A DNA stretch of 64,000 bases from assembly GCA_903642225.1 (NCBI GenBank), contig CAHJWI010000004.1:62001-126000 (forward strand), in the 5' to 3' direction. Of the stretch, positions 1 to 9,365 are shown piece by piece. The notes under the pieces are model-generated. The model did no database searches. It was not told the DNA's origin and saw only the letters and a program-made list of their open reading frames with translations. Positions within the stretch are counted from its first letter, which is position 1, and every line of letters starts with the position of its first letter. The stretch is from Acidobacteriaceae bacterium. GTDB taxonomy: Bacteria > Acidobacteriota > Terriglobia > Terriglobales > Acidobacteriaceae. The position numbers and the translations under genes were made by a program.

Positions 1-101
1 CGTCGAAGCGCACGACCACAGTTGCGAACAGGACTGCGAAGCCGGTCTGTAGGCCGAAGCTGCATCTGTGATGTTTGACGGGCAGGAAAGTGGATGGTGC
101 G

Positions 102-395
102 CTATCGCCCGCCAGCGGCACTCGTAATGGATTGCACCTTGTTGGTGGGCCGTTCGCTGCGCACAGGCCGCTTTAGACCAGTGCGAATCTGGGCCGTGTC
201 GAGGTCCAGCTCAGTAAGGGTGCGGCTCAGCGTGTTGCGGTGCATGCCGAGCTCGTCCGCGCTCTTGCACTGGTTGCCGCGATGGTTTGCCAGCACATGA
301 AGCAGGAAGCGCCGCTTGAACTCGCGCACGCCTTCGTCGTAGGAGATTCCTGTTGCGTGCATCTGCCCCACCAGCATATCCAGTTCACGCCTCAC
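102..395 (-). CDS. Fis-type helix-turn-helix protein
   Basis: A 97-residue protein probably binding DNA. Residues 40-70 read as the C-terminal helix-turn-helix of Fis/NtrC proteins (NQCKSADELGMHRNTLSRTL). There is no receiver or AAA+ domain, so it is a stand-alone Fis-like regulator or nucleoid protein. The start is a GTG that overlaps the stop of cvpA by four bases (GTGA), which indicates translational coupling at the end of the purC-cvpA unit. The C-terminal 30 residues are basic and rich in R and K. Targets cannot be told from the sequence. Confidence 0.8.
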   Translation of the reverse strand: MRRELDMLVGQMHATGISYDEGVREFKRRFLLHVLANHRGNQCKSADELGMHRNTLSRTLTELDLDTAQIRTGLKRPVRSERPTNKVQSITSAAGGR

Positions 396-1024
396 GGTGC
401 GTCTCCCTCGTTTGTTGATTCTGTTCCAGTTCGTTCGGTTCTGCGTGGCATATGGACCGAATCGGTGGCGGCTGACGGCGATACATGCCGAACCTCCGCT
501 GCGAGACGATTACCGAAGTCCCTTGGCACAACGAAGGATACCCCAACCGCGGCGCTTCGCAAATAGGGAAGAAGTACAGAGTCACCGGTGAAGGGGATGA
601 GCGGCAAAAACGGCTGCAGGGGGATGAGCACGGCAGCCAGCACAACGACCGCGCGCACTACACCGAACGCCGCACCGCCCAGGCGGTCGAAGATGCCGAG
701 TCCGACCGCGTGCGAGGCACTGCGCAACACCCGCCCAAGCAGGTTGGCCAACAGGTATGTCGCTGCAAGAATGCCGATGAAGGCAACGCTCTCGGCGAGC
801 AGGATGCCGTGGATCCACCGAACAAGCCAAAGTCCCAAAGCCGGTGCATACCACGCCGCCAGGATGATGCCCAGAACCACGCCGGCGAGCGACACCACAG
901 ACCGTATAAGACCCCGCATGAACGCCGTCAGGGCGCTGAAAGCGAGCACAAGCACCAACGCCCAGTCCAACGGACCAAGACCCGCGAACGTCTGCGGGTG
1001 TGCCGGCATGGGCGCGGGTATCAT
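392..1024 (-). CDS. cvpA: CvpA family membrane protein
   Basis: An inner-membrane protein of 210 residues with the CvpA/colicin V production fold. The N-terminal motif LDWALVLVLAFSALTAFMRG is followed by further hydrophobic segments near residues 40-60, 70-90 and 115-140. The family is linked to colicin V production and envelope stress, but its biochemical role is poorly defined. The ATG at 1024 is preferred over in-frame starts further upstream because those would lie inside purC, and it sits two bases past the purC stop. The C-terminal 40 residues are polar and low in complexity. It is probably co-transcribed with purC and the downstream Fis-like gene. Confidence 0.85.
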   Translation of the reverse strand: MIPAPMPAHPQTFAGLGPLDWALVLVLAFSALTAFMRGLIRSVVSLAGVVLGIILAAWYAPALGLWLVRWIHGILLAESVAFIGILAATYLLANLLGRVLRSASHAVGLGIFDRLGGAAFGVVRAVVVLAAVLIPLQPFLPLIPFTGDSVLLPYLRSAAVGVSFVVPRDFGNRLAAEVRHVSPSAATDSVHMPRRTERTGTESTNEGDAP

Positions 1025-1026
1025 GG

Positions 1027-1908
1027 CTATGCCGGCAGCTCCTGCTGACCTGTGAGTAGCTGGAATGCCTGAATGTACTTTGCGCGGGTCTCGTCCACGA
1101 CCTCGTCCGGCAGCGCGGGTGCGGGCGGCTGCTTCTTCCATGCAATACGTTCCAGGTAGTCCCGCACAAACTGCTTGTCAAACGAGGGCTGTGCGCCACC
1201 CGGCGCGTACCCGCTCGCCAGCCAGTAGCGGGACGAATCCGGTGTCAGCACCTCGTCCGCAAGCACCAGCCTGCCATCCACGTAGCCGAACTCGAACTTG
1301 GTATCCGCGAGCAGGAGTCCCCTGACCTCCGCATATGCGCTTGCCGCAGCATAGATAGCCAGGGTCAAGTGTCGCAGCGTCTCCGCTGTCTCCGCGCCCA
1401 CGGCCTGCACCACGTCGTCAAAGCCGATGTTCTCGTCATGGCCGGTGTGGTTCTTTGCGGCGGGTGTAAAGATGGGCTCCGGCAGGCGATCGCCCTCGCG
1501 CAAACCCTGTGGCAGCGCAATCCCGCAGACCCCACCGGTTTGCTGGTAATCCTTCCAGCCAGAGCCGGACAGATAGCCGCGGGCGACGCACTCCACATCA
1601 ACCATGTGCGCACGATTAACCAGCATGCTGCGGCCGCGTAGATCGTCCGCGTAGGGTGCGAGTTGGGCGGGATAGGCCGCGATGTCAGCTGTGACCAGAT
1701 GATTCGGCACAAGCCCTTGCAGCCGCGCGAACCAGAAGAGCGAGATCTGTGTGAGCACCTTGCCCTTATCGGGAATGAGGCTGCCCAGCACATGGTCGAA
1801 GGCGGAGATGCGGTCTGACGCGACAAACAGCAAGTGGTCGTCGCCGACCGCGTACAGGTCGCGCACCTTGCCGGTCAGCACCGGTCGCATGTTGCCCAGG
1901 GAGCTCAT
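1027..1908 (-). CDS. purC: Phosphoribosylaminoimidazole-succinocarboxamide synthase
   Basis: SAICAR synthase of 293 residues. It condenses CAIR with aspartate using ATP in purine synthesis, in the cytosol. Family signatures are the N-terminal GKVRDLYAVGDDHLLFVASD, the SDRISAFD segment after it, and a later segment with DTKFEFG and LADEVLTPDSSRYW. The length is close to that of the single-domain enzymes in yeast and bacteria. The ATG at 1908 (MSSLGNMRPV) is chosen; a further in-frame start at 1944 adds residues that do not look conserved. It leads the purC-cvpA-fis-like unit. No other purine gene is nearby. Confidence 0.93.
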   Translation of the reverse strand: MSSLGNMRPVLTGKVRDLYAVGDDHLLFVASDRISAFDHVLGSLIPDKGKVLTQISLFWFARLQGLVPNHLVTADIAAYPAQLAPYADDLRGRSMLVNRAHMVDVECVARGYLSGSGWKDYQQTGGVCGIALPQGLREGDRLPEPIFTPAAKNHTGHDENIGFDDVVQAVGAETAETLRHLTLAIYAAASAYAEVRGLLLADTKFEFGYVDGRLVLADEVLTPDSSRYWLASGYAPGGAQPSFDKQFVRDYLERIAWKKQPPAPALPDEVVDETRAKYIQAFQLLTGQQELPA

Positions 1909-1973
1909 ACCACCAGTGAAACACCAACCGGTGCGGATACGCACCTCTGTGTACCCAGCGCGTTATCAGCGGT

Positions 1974-3701
1974 CTAGTACTTCCAGCTCATGTCGGCATC
2001 CTTCGGGGCCGTTGCTGCTATGCGTTGCATGATTTGCGGCACGTACATGGTGTTGTAGTGCAGCCGCGAGTAGGCGTTGGGGAGCGTCGGGTCGCCGTTC
2101 CAGCAATGCTCGGCGCGCGGGCCGTATTTGACCTCGCCGTCGTAGGGAACACCGTGGCCCGGGGTGCCGGTGGTCTTCAGAAAGTCTTCCATCAGGTACA
2201 CGGCGTCGTTCAGGAAGTAGGTGTCGTCGCTGCCGACGTAAAGGTGCAGCTTGCCCTGCAGCTTGGGTCCCAGGGTAGACCAGTCGCGCTGTAGGATGGC
2301 ATTCAGGTCGTAGTGGTCGTGCCAGTACGCGGCGGTTGTCTGGTCGATGGTGCCGGTGGCCTTGTCGAAGATCGGCCTGGGGTAGCCGTCCGGGCCGACG
2401 GGTGAGTAAACCGCTTGCCAGATGTCGTACTGTTCGCCGCTGCGGCCGTGGTCGCCGAGCGCTGCCTCGTAGGCGATGTTGTCGCGCACGGTGATAAGGG
2501 TGTGGCCCAGGTAGTCGTGCATGGACGGCTGTTCCACCCGTTTGTTCGCACCCTGCAGCCAGAACATGTTGGGCTGGTTGTAGAGGTCCACCGTGGAGTA
2601 GGCGTGGAAGTCCACGGGATCGGGGCAGGCGATGAATGCGCCGTTGTAGTGGTCGGGGTAAAACATCTGCACCGCGATGGATTCCCATCCGCCGGTGGAC
2701 CCGCCGTACAGAAAACGCGCCCAGCCCTGGCCGATGCCGCGGAACTTCTGCTCTACGGCGGGCATCAGCTCCGTTTCGATAGCATCGCCGTATGGCCCCA
2801 CGTTGGCCGAGTTCACGGCGTAGCTGTCGTCGTAAAATGGGTTCGCGTGCTGGATCTGGATGACAAGGAAGCGGGGGAAGCCGGAGCTCGTCCACTGCTG
2901 GAATTCCTTGTACGCATCCTCCTGTTGAATGCGGTTATAGCCGGCTAGGTGGAAACGGTCGGAGTAGTCCGGCTTCAGGTTCGGGTCCGGCGGCGTGGTG
3001 CGGAAATCTGGCACGCCGTCAGGGAAGTGGCCTTCGAAGACCATCTCGGGGTAGTGGGCGGAAGGGTGCTCCGCCCAACCCTGGGGGAGCAGAACAATGG
3101 CCGAGAGGAACATGGGGCGGCCCCAGAACTTCGTCAGCAGCGCGCTCTGGATGGTGAGGTGTTTCACCCATGCGGTGTCCGGCTCCGGCGTGATAGCACC
3201 GATAACCTTGTCGAGAGAGATGCTGATGGGTGGTGCACCCGGACCGATCTTCATCTTTACGGGCGTGCTGTACAGGTTGCCCGGTGCAAGGTTCCAGTGC
3301 TGGCCTTCGCCGCGGTCGGGCGCCAGCTTTACCGTCGCACCGTCAGCACGGTGGAAGGTTTCATAGACGTTGAGGACGGCCTGAACGGTGTAGTCTCCCG
3401 GTGGCACATCGCTGAGCCTGGCGTATGGATAGCCTGCGGCGGTGTTGTCGATTGTCACCGACACTCCCGGCTTGAGCCCGTCTACCGTCACGCCAAAGAC
3501 GATCTGCGATTTTGGCGTGTCGTTGATCTGCATGCGCGGTTCCGGCGTGTCGTTCGTCGACAGGAGGAAGAGCATGCGCCCATCCACCGGCTTTGCGGAC
3601 TGCGAGGAGGGCAAGCGGACCGTGACCTGCTGCTGGGCGAGGGCACAGCAGGGAAGCAGCAGGCCAAAGGCCAGCATGGAGGACCGAACAAGATTGTGCA
3701 T
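1974..3701 (-). CDS. Secreted esterase-like alpha/beta hydrolase
   Basis: A 575-residue exported protein. The N-terminus MHNLVRSSMLAFGLLLPCC...ALAQ is a signal peptide. Residues 25-200 are beta-rich, with Ig-like or transthyretin-like texture. The C-terminal half resembles the putative esterase (esterase D-like) group, with a likely nucleophile elbow in LYGGSTGGWE near residue 300 and a His-containing C-terminus. The substrate is unknown; carbohydrate esters are a common target of the family. It lies 66 bases after smc and may be read from its own promoter. The start at 3701 is taken because the signal peptide begins there. Confidence 0.72.
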   Translation of the reverse strand: MHNLVRSSMLAFGLLLPCCALAQQQVTVRLPSSQSAKPVDGRMLFLLSTNDTPEPRMQINDTPKSQIVFGVTVDGLKPGVSVTIDNTAAGYPYARLSDVPPGDYTVQAVLNVYETFHRADGATVKLAPDRGEGQHWNLAPGNLYSTPVKMKIGPGAPPISISLDKVIGAITPEPDTAWVKHLTIQSALLTKFWGRPMFLSAIVLLPQGWAEHPSAHYPEMVFEGHFPDGVPDFRTTPPDPNLKPDYSDRFHLAGYNRIQQEDAYKEFQQWTSSGFPRFLVIQIQHANPFYDDSYAVNSANVGPYGDAIETELMPAVEQKFRGIGQGWARFLYGGSTGGWESIAVQMFYPDHYNGAFIACPDPVDFHAYSTVDLYNQPNMFWLQGANKRVEQPSMHDYLGHTLITVRDNIAYEAALGDHGRSGEQYDIWQAVYSPVGPDGYPRPIFDKATGTIDQTTAAYWHDHYDLNAILQRDWSTLGPKLQGKLHLYVGSDDTYFLNDAVYLMEDFLKTTGTPGHGVPYDGEVKYGPRAEHCWNGDPTLPNAYSRLHYNTMYVPQIMQRIAATAPKDADMSWKY

Positions 3702-3767
3702 GCAGGGAGTATAGCTATGAACAGCCGGGATGCGTGCAGACACCATTGGTCTGCGCGGCACACTTGC

Positions 3768-6700
3768 CTAAGCCACCTTCCGGCCATCCGCCCTGTTCAG
3801 GTTTACGCTTACGATCTTCGATATACCTGGCTCCTGCATGGTGACGCCGAAGATCACGTCGGCCTCGCTCATCGTGCGCTTGTGGTGCGTGATGACGACG
3901 AACTGCGTGGTCTTGCTCATGTCGTGGATCAGGCGTGCGAAGCGGCCTACGTTGGTCTCGTCCAGCGGCGCATCCACCTCGTCTAGCACGCAGAAGGGGC
4001 TTGGCTGAAACTCGAAGATGCCGACCAGCAGCGACAATGCAGTCAGCGCCTTTTCGCCACCGCTCAGAAGCAGCACGTTCTGCATTTTTTTGCCTGGTGG
4101 CGAGGCGATCAGGTCGATGCCGCTTTCAGCACTGTTGGCCTCGTCTGTCAGCTTCATGGTGGCCTGGCCGCCGCCAAACAGCTTCACGAAGGTGTCGCTG
4201 AAATTCTGGTTGATCTTGGCAAACGCTTCATCGAACTTGGCGTTGCTGATCTCGTCGATCTCCTTGATGGACCCCTGCGTGTTGCTGATGGAATCCAGCA
4301 GGTCTTTTCGCTGGGCATCAAGGAAGCCGTGCCGCGTCGAGGCCTCTGCAAACTCCTCTAACGCCATCATGTTGACCGGACCCATGGCGTCCAACTTGCC
4401 CTTGAGCGTGCGCGTCTCACCCTCGGCTGCCGCCAGCAACTCCGTGTTGGCGATGCGCTCAATCGACGCATCCGCGCGAAGCTGCGCCGCCTCTGTGTTC
4501 AGGTCCTGCAGTGCCTGGGCTTCCAGGTGCTCGATGTCGCTGGTCAGCTTCGCAATCCGTGTCTCCAGCCTGCCGCGCTGCTCGCGCAGGTGATCGGTTT
4601 CGGTTCGCAAACCGCGCAGCGCGGTGTTCTTCTCGGCGATGGCCGCGCGCAGCGTACTTGCCTCGGCGGATAGTCGGCTCACGTCGCCGGTCAGCCGTGC
4701 GCGGGTTTCCGTGAGCTCGGCATGGCTCGCCGCGAGGTTGACGTTTTCTTCCTCGCGCCGCGCACGCTCAGACGTGTTCGCCGCGAGCTGGCTGTCCAGC
4801 TGCAGCACCCGCTGCTGCTGTGTATTCGCCATGCGTTGGTTCTGCTCAAAGTTGGCAGAAGCATTCCGGCGGCGCTCCTCCAGCCCGGCGAGCGCAGCGC
4901 TTGCCGCCGCCGCCGCTGCCTGCGCCTCTTCTCGCGCGCGCCGCAGGTCGTCCATCCGCGTCACAGCTTCGTTCACACGCACGTCCACAGCTTCACGCTC
5001 TGTAAGTAGTCGCGCAGCTTCTTCGGCCTTGCGCTCTCGCGTGTCCTGCCGCTGTGCGCGTGCATCGCGGTTACGTTCGCTGTGCATCTGCCAGTCGGCC
5101 AGCCGACGCTCGATGCGTGCGGCTTCGCCCTCCATCTGCCGCAAAGCCGCGCCGCTATTTGCCGCCTCTCGCTCGGCTTCGCGCCTCTCGTTCTGCTTCG
5201 CTTCCAGTGCAACCTGCATCTCTGCAATCTGCTTTGCCAGGCCGCCCACAGCCAGCTCTGTTTGCCCAAGCTCTTTCTGCACACCCTCCAGCTTGGCGGA
5301 AATGTCGCGCAGCTCATGCTTCAGCGCAAGGGGGCCCTCGCTGCGTGCCTTGCCGCCGGTTACCGTCAGGTTGTGAAACGTTTCTCCGCTCGGCGAAAGG
5401 AAAAACGACTCCGGATTTTCAGCCGCCAGTGTCCGAGCCGTGGCGCTGTTGGGCGCAAGAAATCCCTCGCGCAGTTTTGGTAAAACGACTTCCAGCGAGC
5501 GCCCGAATCCGTTGAGCACACGGATGCAGTCTCGCAGCGGCCGTGCACCCTGCAGGTTCTGTGTCGCACGGCTCGCCATGCCCTCCGCATAGCTGCCATC
5601 CGCATGCACCAGGAAGGTGGCGCGGCCATCCATGCTGCCCTTAAGCATGCCGATGCCCCGGTCCGCGGCGTCCCAGTTCTTGACAACGACGTAGTTCAGT
5701 TCTTCTCGGAGAAATTCGTCGACGACGGGACCATGTTCGTCATCCACATCCAGGAAGTCCGCGAGCGTTCCCATGGGCGCCACGCCCGCGCCACCCTGGT
5801 TGGCTTTGAAGATCTTGCGCACCGTCTCGCTCGAATAGCTGTGGTCCCGGATCAGCGATTCCAACGAGTTCTTGCGGCCAAGCAGCGTCGCCGCCTCTGC
5901 ACGAAGGTGGTCGCCACGCCTCCGCGTCTCCATTTCTTCCCGCCGCCGGTTTTCCAGGTCGAGCCGTAGCTGCGCAATCTCTGCCTCCAACCGCTTCAGC
6001 CGTTCGCTCACCGTCTCAAACGAGAGCGAGACCTGGCCACGCTGCTTTCCCAGTGCCTCCAGCTCGTGCCGGGCCGTTTCGCTTTCCGTGATCAGCCGCT
6101 CTGCTTCCCGATCAAGCCCTGCCAGCTGCTCGGCCGCCTGCGCCTCCTCGCGGTGCACCTGCGAAATGCGTTGCATCAGCTGCATGCTCTGGTGGCGTCC
6201 GTTCTGGGCTTCCCGATCGGCGTTGTTCACCTGCGCCTGCGCTTCCGCCGCTGCGCGCTGCCGGTCCTGTGCCGTGCTGCGTGCTTGCGCTGTATCCGCC
6301 GTTGCCGTCTCCAGAAACATCTGCAGGCCATCGCGATCCGCCGACAGGGCCTCAATGGAATGCCTGACCTGCTGCAACTCATCGGCACCGCTGGCGATGC
6401 GCTCTGCCAAGTCGCCCACGCGGTCGGTGTTGCTGTGCATGCGTGATGTGACACGCTCCAGCTCCACCCGCGTCTCATTCACCTGGGCGTTTGCGGTGCG
6501 TAGTTCTTCATCCAGCTCATACCCGCGTGCCACGCCAGCGGCGTGTTCCGCATCCATGGCCTCCAGTTGAGTGGCATGTTCGTCGACTTTGTCACTCAGA
6601 TCTGCCACCACACCGCTGGACTGCGCGTGCTCCGCATCCATCTGCGTCAGCCGGCTGCTCAGCACCACACGCAGTTTGCCACGCAAATCGTCGCGCATTT

Positions 6701-7604
6701 CGCCGTAACGCTCAGCCTTGGCTGCCTGCCGCTTCAGGCTGGCCATTTGCTTAGTGACTTCGTCGAAGATGTCGTCCACGCGGGAGAGGTTCTGCTTGCT
6801 GGCTTCCAGCCGCAGTTCAGCGAGGCGCTTCTTCGTTTTGAAGCGGGTGATACCGGCGGCTTCCTCGATGATCGACCGGCGATCCAGCGGCTTGGACGAC
6901 AATAGCTGTCCGATCCGCTCCTGCCCGATGATGGCGTAATTTTCGCCGGACAAGCCCGTGCCGAAGAAGATGTCCTGGATGTCACGCAAGCGGCAGAGTT
7001 TGCCGTTCAGCAGGTATTCGGAGTCGCCTGATCGAAACAGCCGCCGCGTGACCGTGATCTCCCCCGCGCGGATGGGTACACGGCTAAATTTGCGCCGGCG
7101 GATTTTAAGAACGACGGACGTGCCGGTAACCGCGTCGCCTTCTACAGCAGGCTCGTCGACCGGTACGTCTTCCGTCTCACCCTCTTCACCGGGCTGAAGA
7201 GGACCGGGCTGGGCTTCGGCGACTGCTGCTTCAGTAGCCGCTTGCCGTTTCTGGCGTTCGGCGGCTTCGTCCCAGTCACCCACGGCGGCGGTGTCAATTG
7301 CGACGGGCACGTGCAGGTCGTGGCCGTCGTACACCTCCGGGTCGACCAGTGTCAGGGACACCTCCGCCATGCCGGTGGCTTTGCGATGGCGCGTGCCAGC
7401 GAAGATGACGTCCTCCATCTTGAGGCCGCGCAGGCTTTTGGCGCTCTGCTCGCCCAGCACCCACGTGATTGCGTCGCTGATGTTCGACTTGCCACAGCCG
7501 TTTGGCCCCACGACGGCTGCGATACCGCTGCCTGTCAGCTGTACATCGGTGCGATCGCAGAACGACTTGAACCCCAGAATCTGCACGCGCTTAAGCTTCA
7601 GCAC
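3768..7604 (-). CDS. smc: Chromosome segregation protein SMC
   Basis: The SMC ATPase of bacterial condensin, which loops and segregates chromosomal DNA. The Walker A is GPNGCGKS at residues 33-40. Two long coiled-coil arms flank a hinge near residues 610-740. The signature LSGGEKALTALSLLVG and the Walker B FCVLDEVDAPLDETN lie in the C-terminal head. At 1278 residues it is some 90 longer than the Bacillus protein. Most of the excess is an acidic, Ala/Pro/Glu-rich stretch at about residues 90-180, between the first head strands and the EITVTRR strand. The partners scpA and scpB are not in the window. Confidence 0.97.
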   Translation of the reverse strand: MLKLKRVQILGFKSFCDRTDVQLTGSGIAAVVGPNGCGKSNISDAITWVLGEQSAKSLRGLKMEDVIFAGTRHRKATGMAEVSLTLVDPEVYDGHDLHVPVAIDTAAVGDWDEAAERQKRQAATEAAVAEAQPGPLQPGEEGETEDVPVDEPAVEGDAVTGTSVVLKIRRRKFSRVPIRAGEITVTRRLFRSGDSEYLLNGKLCRLRDIQDIFFGTGLSGENYAIIGQERIGQLLSSKPLDRRSIIEEAAGITRFKTKKRLAELRLEASKQNLSRVDDIFDEVTKQMASLKRQAAKAERYGEMRDDLRGKLRVVLSSRLTQMDAEHAQSSGVVADLSDKVDEHATQLEAMDAEHAAGVARGYELDEELRTANAQVNETRVELERVTSRMHSNTDRVGDLAERIASGADELQQVRHSIEALSADRDGLQMFLETATADTAQARSTAQDRQRAAAEAQAQVNNADREAQNGRHQSMQLMQRISQVHREEAQAAEQLAGLDREAERLITESETARHELEALGKQRGQVSLSFETVSERLKRLEAEIAQLRLDLENRRREEMETRRRGDHLRAEAATLLGRKNSLESLIRDHSYSSETVRKIFKANQGGAGVAPMGTLADFLDVDDEHGPVVDEFLREELNYVVVKNWDAADRGIGMLKGSMDGRATFLVHADGSYAEGMASRATQNLQGARPLRDCIRVLNGFGRSLEVVLPKLREGFLAPNSATARTLAAENPESFFLSPSGETFHNLTVTGGKARSEGPLALKHELRDISAKLEGVQKELGQTELAVGGLAKQIAEMQVALEAKQNERREAEREAANSGAALRQMEGEAARIERRLADWQMHSERNRDARAQRQDTRERKAEEAARLLTEREAVDVRVNEAVTRMDDLRRAREEAQAAAAAASAALAGLEERRRNASANFEQNQRMANTQQQRVLQLDSQLAANTSERARREEENVNLAASHAELTETRARLTGDVSRLSAEASTLRAAIAEKNTALRGLRTETDHLREQRGRLETRIAKLTSDIEHLEAQALQDLNTEAAQLRADASIERIANTELLAAAEGETRTLKGKLDAMGPVNMMALEEFAEASTRHGFLDAQRKDLLDSISNTQGSIKEIDEISNAKFDEAFAKINQNFSDTFVKLFGGGQATMKLTDEANSAESGIDLIASPPGKKMQNVLLLSGGEKALTALSLLVGIFEFQPSPFCVLDEVDAPLDETNVGRFARLIHDMSKTTQFVVITHHKRTMSEADVIFGVTMQEPGISKIVSVNLNRADGRKVA

Positions 7605-7979
7605 AGACCGCCTCCAACGCCGCCGGAATGTTCTCGGACAGGCATACCCTTCAGGCTAGTGCCTCAGCAGCCTGCACACAAGCAAGTACCACGCAGCCGG
7701 TTGTGGATAAGGTGCTCGCAATCACAATGAGTAGAGCCTGCCCGTCGCTGGACTTACCAGTCTGATGTAGTCCGGAGTCTGGGCACTTTCGAATGAACTA
7801 CCACTCAGCGGCATGCAGCACCGTCGCGTTTCCGTGCATCTACGCCAGTGTCTGCGGACGGAGCAGGCAAATTTCACGTTTTACGATACATTCGACACAA
7901 ACCGTTTCACGATGCAGTCCAACGCATCAGCCGTTGCGGCGCAGCACCAATTGAGACTTTTAACCACAGGGAGTGTTTG
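7605..7979. other. Intergenic region between divergent smc and the TPR gene
   Basis: A gene-free stretch of 375 bases between the smc start (minus) and the TPR protein start (plus). It should hold both promoters. The AT-richer segment around 7868-7895 (aaatttcacgttttacgat) could contain a -10 element for the plus gene, but no clear -35/-10 pair could be fixed. No RNA gene was recognised. Confidence 0.5.
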
Positions 7980-9287
7980 ATGAAGAAGGCAATGTTCGCC
8001 TCGATACTTGCGGTCGCTGCAGTCACCGCACCATTCTGCATGGCACAAGCGCCAGCCGCGGCCGCTGCAGGCCAGGTACAGCTCTCGCCCGACGAATACG
8101 CCGCGTACAACAACGTCACCACCGCCACCGATCCGGCCGGGAAAGCTGCTGCGGCGGAAACCTTCGTGACCAAGTACCCCCAGAGCACCGTGAAGGGCGC
8201 AGTCCTGGAGCAGCTTGCTGTCGCCTACTACCAGGCCCAGAACCTGCCAAAGGCCCTGGACGCCAGCGACCGCCTGCTGCAAACCGATCCGAACAATATC
8301 CGCGGTCTCATCATTGAAACCACTGTTCTAAAGCAGCAGGGTGATACCGCCGTCGACGCCACCGCACGCCAGCCCTTGTATGACAAGGCCGCCAGTTTCG
8401 CGCAGCGGGGCATTGACGCACCCAAGCCCGCCGCCGTCGACCAGGCACAGTGGGATCAGTTGAAAACCGCCGTCTCGCCGACCTTCTATGGTGCCCTCGG
8501 CGCGAATGACCTGCTGAAGAAGGACTATGCAGCTGCCATTACTGCGTACACGACTGAACTGAAAGCGGTTCCGGAAGACACAACAAAGCAGCCCGGTCCG
8601 TTGCTGCAGGACACGTATAACCTGGCCACCGCGTATTACCAGTCCACGCCACCCGACTACCTGAGCTGCACGTTCTACGCCACTCGGGCGGTGACCTTTG
8701 CTCCTGACCAGTTCAAGCCGCAGTTCCAACCGGTTGCGACCTATTGCTACAAGAAGTTCCACGGTGGCGATGACGGCTACGATGCGGTGAAGACAGCCGC
8801 CGCGGCCTCGATCACACCCTCCGATACGTTTAAAAGCAGCATCAAGCCCGCCCCGACACCGGCAGACCAGGCGACAACGCTGCTCGCGTCTGACAAGGCA
8901 GACGACCCCACCCTCGCCAAGACCAACATTATGGACCGCGAGTTCGTGATCCAGAACGGCACTGCTGAACAGGCCGACAGCGAGTTCACACCCATCAAAG
9001 GCAAGGAAATTGAAGTGACGGGCGACGTCGTCTCCATTTCCGGCACTGACCTCCAGCTTGCCGTCTCGGATGACAGTAAGACGGCAAACCCCAAGGTCGC
9101 CGATTTCGACATCACGCTGAAGGAGGAGCCGAAAACTGCTCCCACCGTTGGCGGGTCTGTCAAGGTCGTTGCAACGGTGGACAGCTACACTCAGAAGCCG
9201 CTGCTCGTCAAAATGACAGGTGGTGAAATCCAGGCCAAGAAGGCTGCCGCCGCACCGGTTCGCAAGGCTCCGGTCCGTCGCCGCTAA
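7980..9287 (+). CDS. Exported TPR-repeat protein with C-terminal beta domain
   Basis: A 435-residue secreted or periplasmic protein. MKKAMFASILAVAAVTAPFC followed by an AQA site is a signal peptide. Residues 35-300 carry degenerate tetratricopeptide helices (for example AVAYYQAQNLPKALDASDRL and NLATAYYQSTP). Residues 330-415 form a separate beta-rich segment (KEIEVTGDVVSISGTDLQLA) that resembles an OB fold. The tail is basic (APVRKAPVRRR). The start at 7980 has the purine-rich acaggga upstream. No enzymatic motif is visible; a scaffold role is a guess. The gene ends at a strong terminator. Confidence 0.7.
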   Translation: MKKAMFASILAVAAVTAPFCMAQAPAAAAAGQVQLSPDEYAAYNNVTTATDPAGKAAAAETFVTKYPQSTVKGAVLEQLAVAYYQAQNLPKALDASDRLLQTDPNNIRGLIIETTVLKQQGDTAVDATARQPLYDKAASFAQRGIDAPKPAAVDQAQWDQLKTAVSPTFYGALGANDLLKKDYAAAITAYTTELKAVPEDTTKQPGPLLQDTYNLATAYYQSTPPDYLSCTFYATRAVTFAPDQFKPQFQPVATYCYKKFHGGDDGYDAVKTAAAASITPSDTFKSSIKPAPTPADQATTLLASDKADDPTLAKTNIMDREFVIQNGTAEQADSEFTPIKGKEIEVTGDVVSISGTDLQLAVSDDSKTANPKVADFDITLKEEPKTAPTVGGSVKVVATVDSYTQKPLLVKMTGGEIQAKKAAAAPVRKAPVRRR

Positions 9288-9306
9288 CCCGCTCTGTGCG
9301 AGAGCA

Positions 9307-9337
9307 AAGAAGGGCAGCCACGTCGGCTGCCCTTCTT
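9307..9337. terminator. Perfect 13-bp hairpin, bidirectional terminator
   Basis: The stem aagaagggcagcc/ggctgcccttctt with the five-base loop acgtc is perfect. Its arms end in A-rich and T-rich tracts, so it can work on both strands. It separates the plus-strand TPR gene from the convergent minus-strand ymdB-type gene. Confidence 0.85.
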
Positions 9338-9365
9338 CTTGTCCACCCCGCTTTATTTACGAAGT

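Noticed and set aside
1-101. Hydrophobic minus-strand frame (FGLQTGFAVLFATVVVRF) running off the left edge
   Set aside because: Only about 30 codons are visible, with no start codon or family signature, so it cannot be called as a gene.
485-1048. Long plus-strand frame opposite cvpA
   Set aside because: It is rich in Arg, Gln and His and lies wholly opposite a well-supported cvpA, so it is a shadow.
4624-6570. Ser/Arg/Ala-rich plus-strand frames inside smc
   Set aside because: They are the antisense image of coiled-coil codons in smc, with no known domains.
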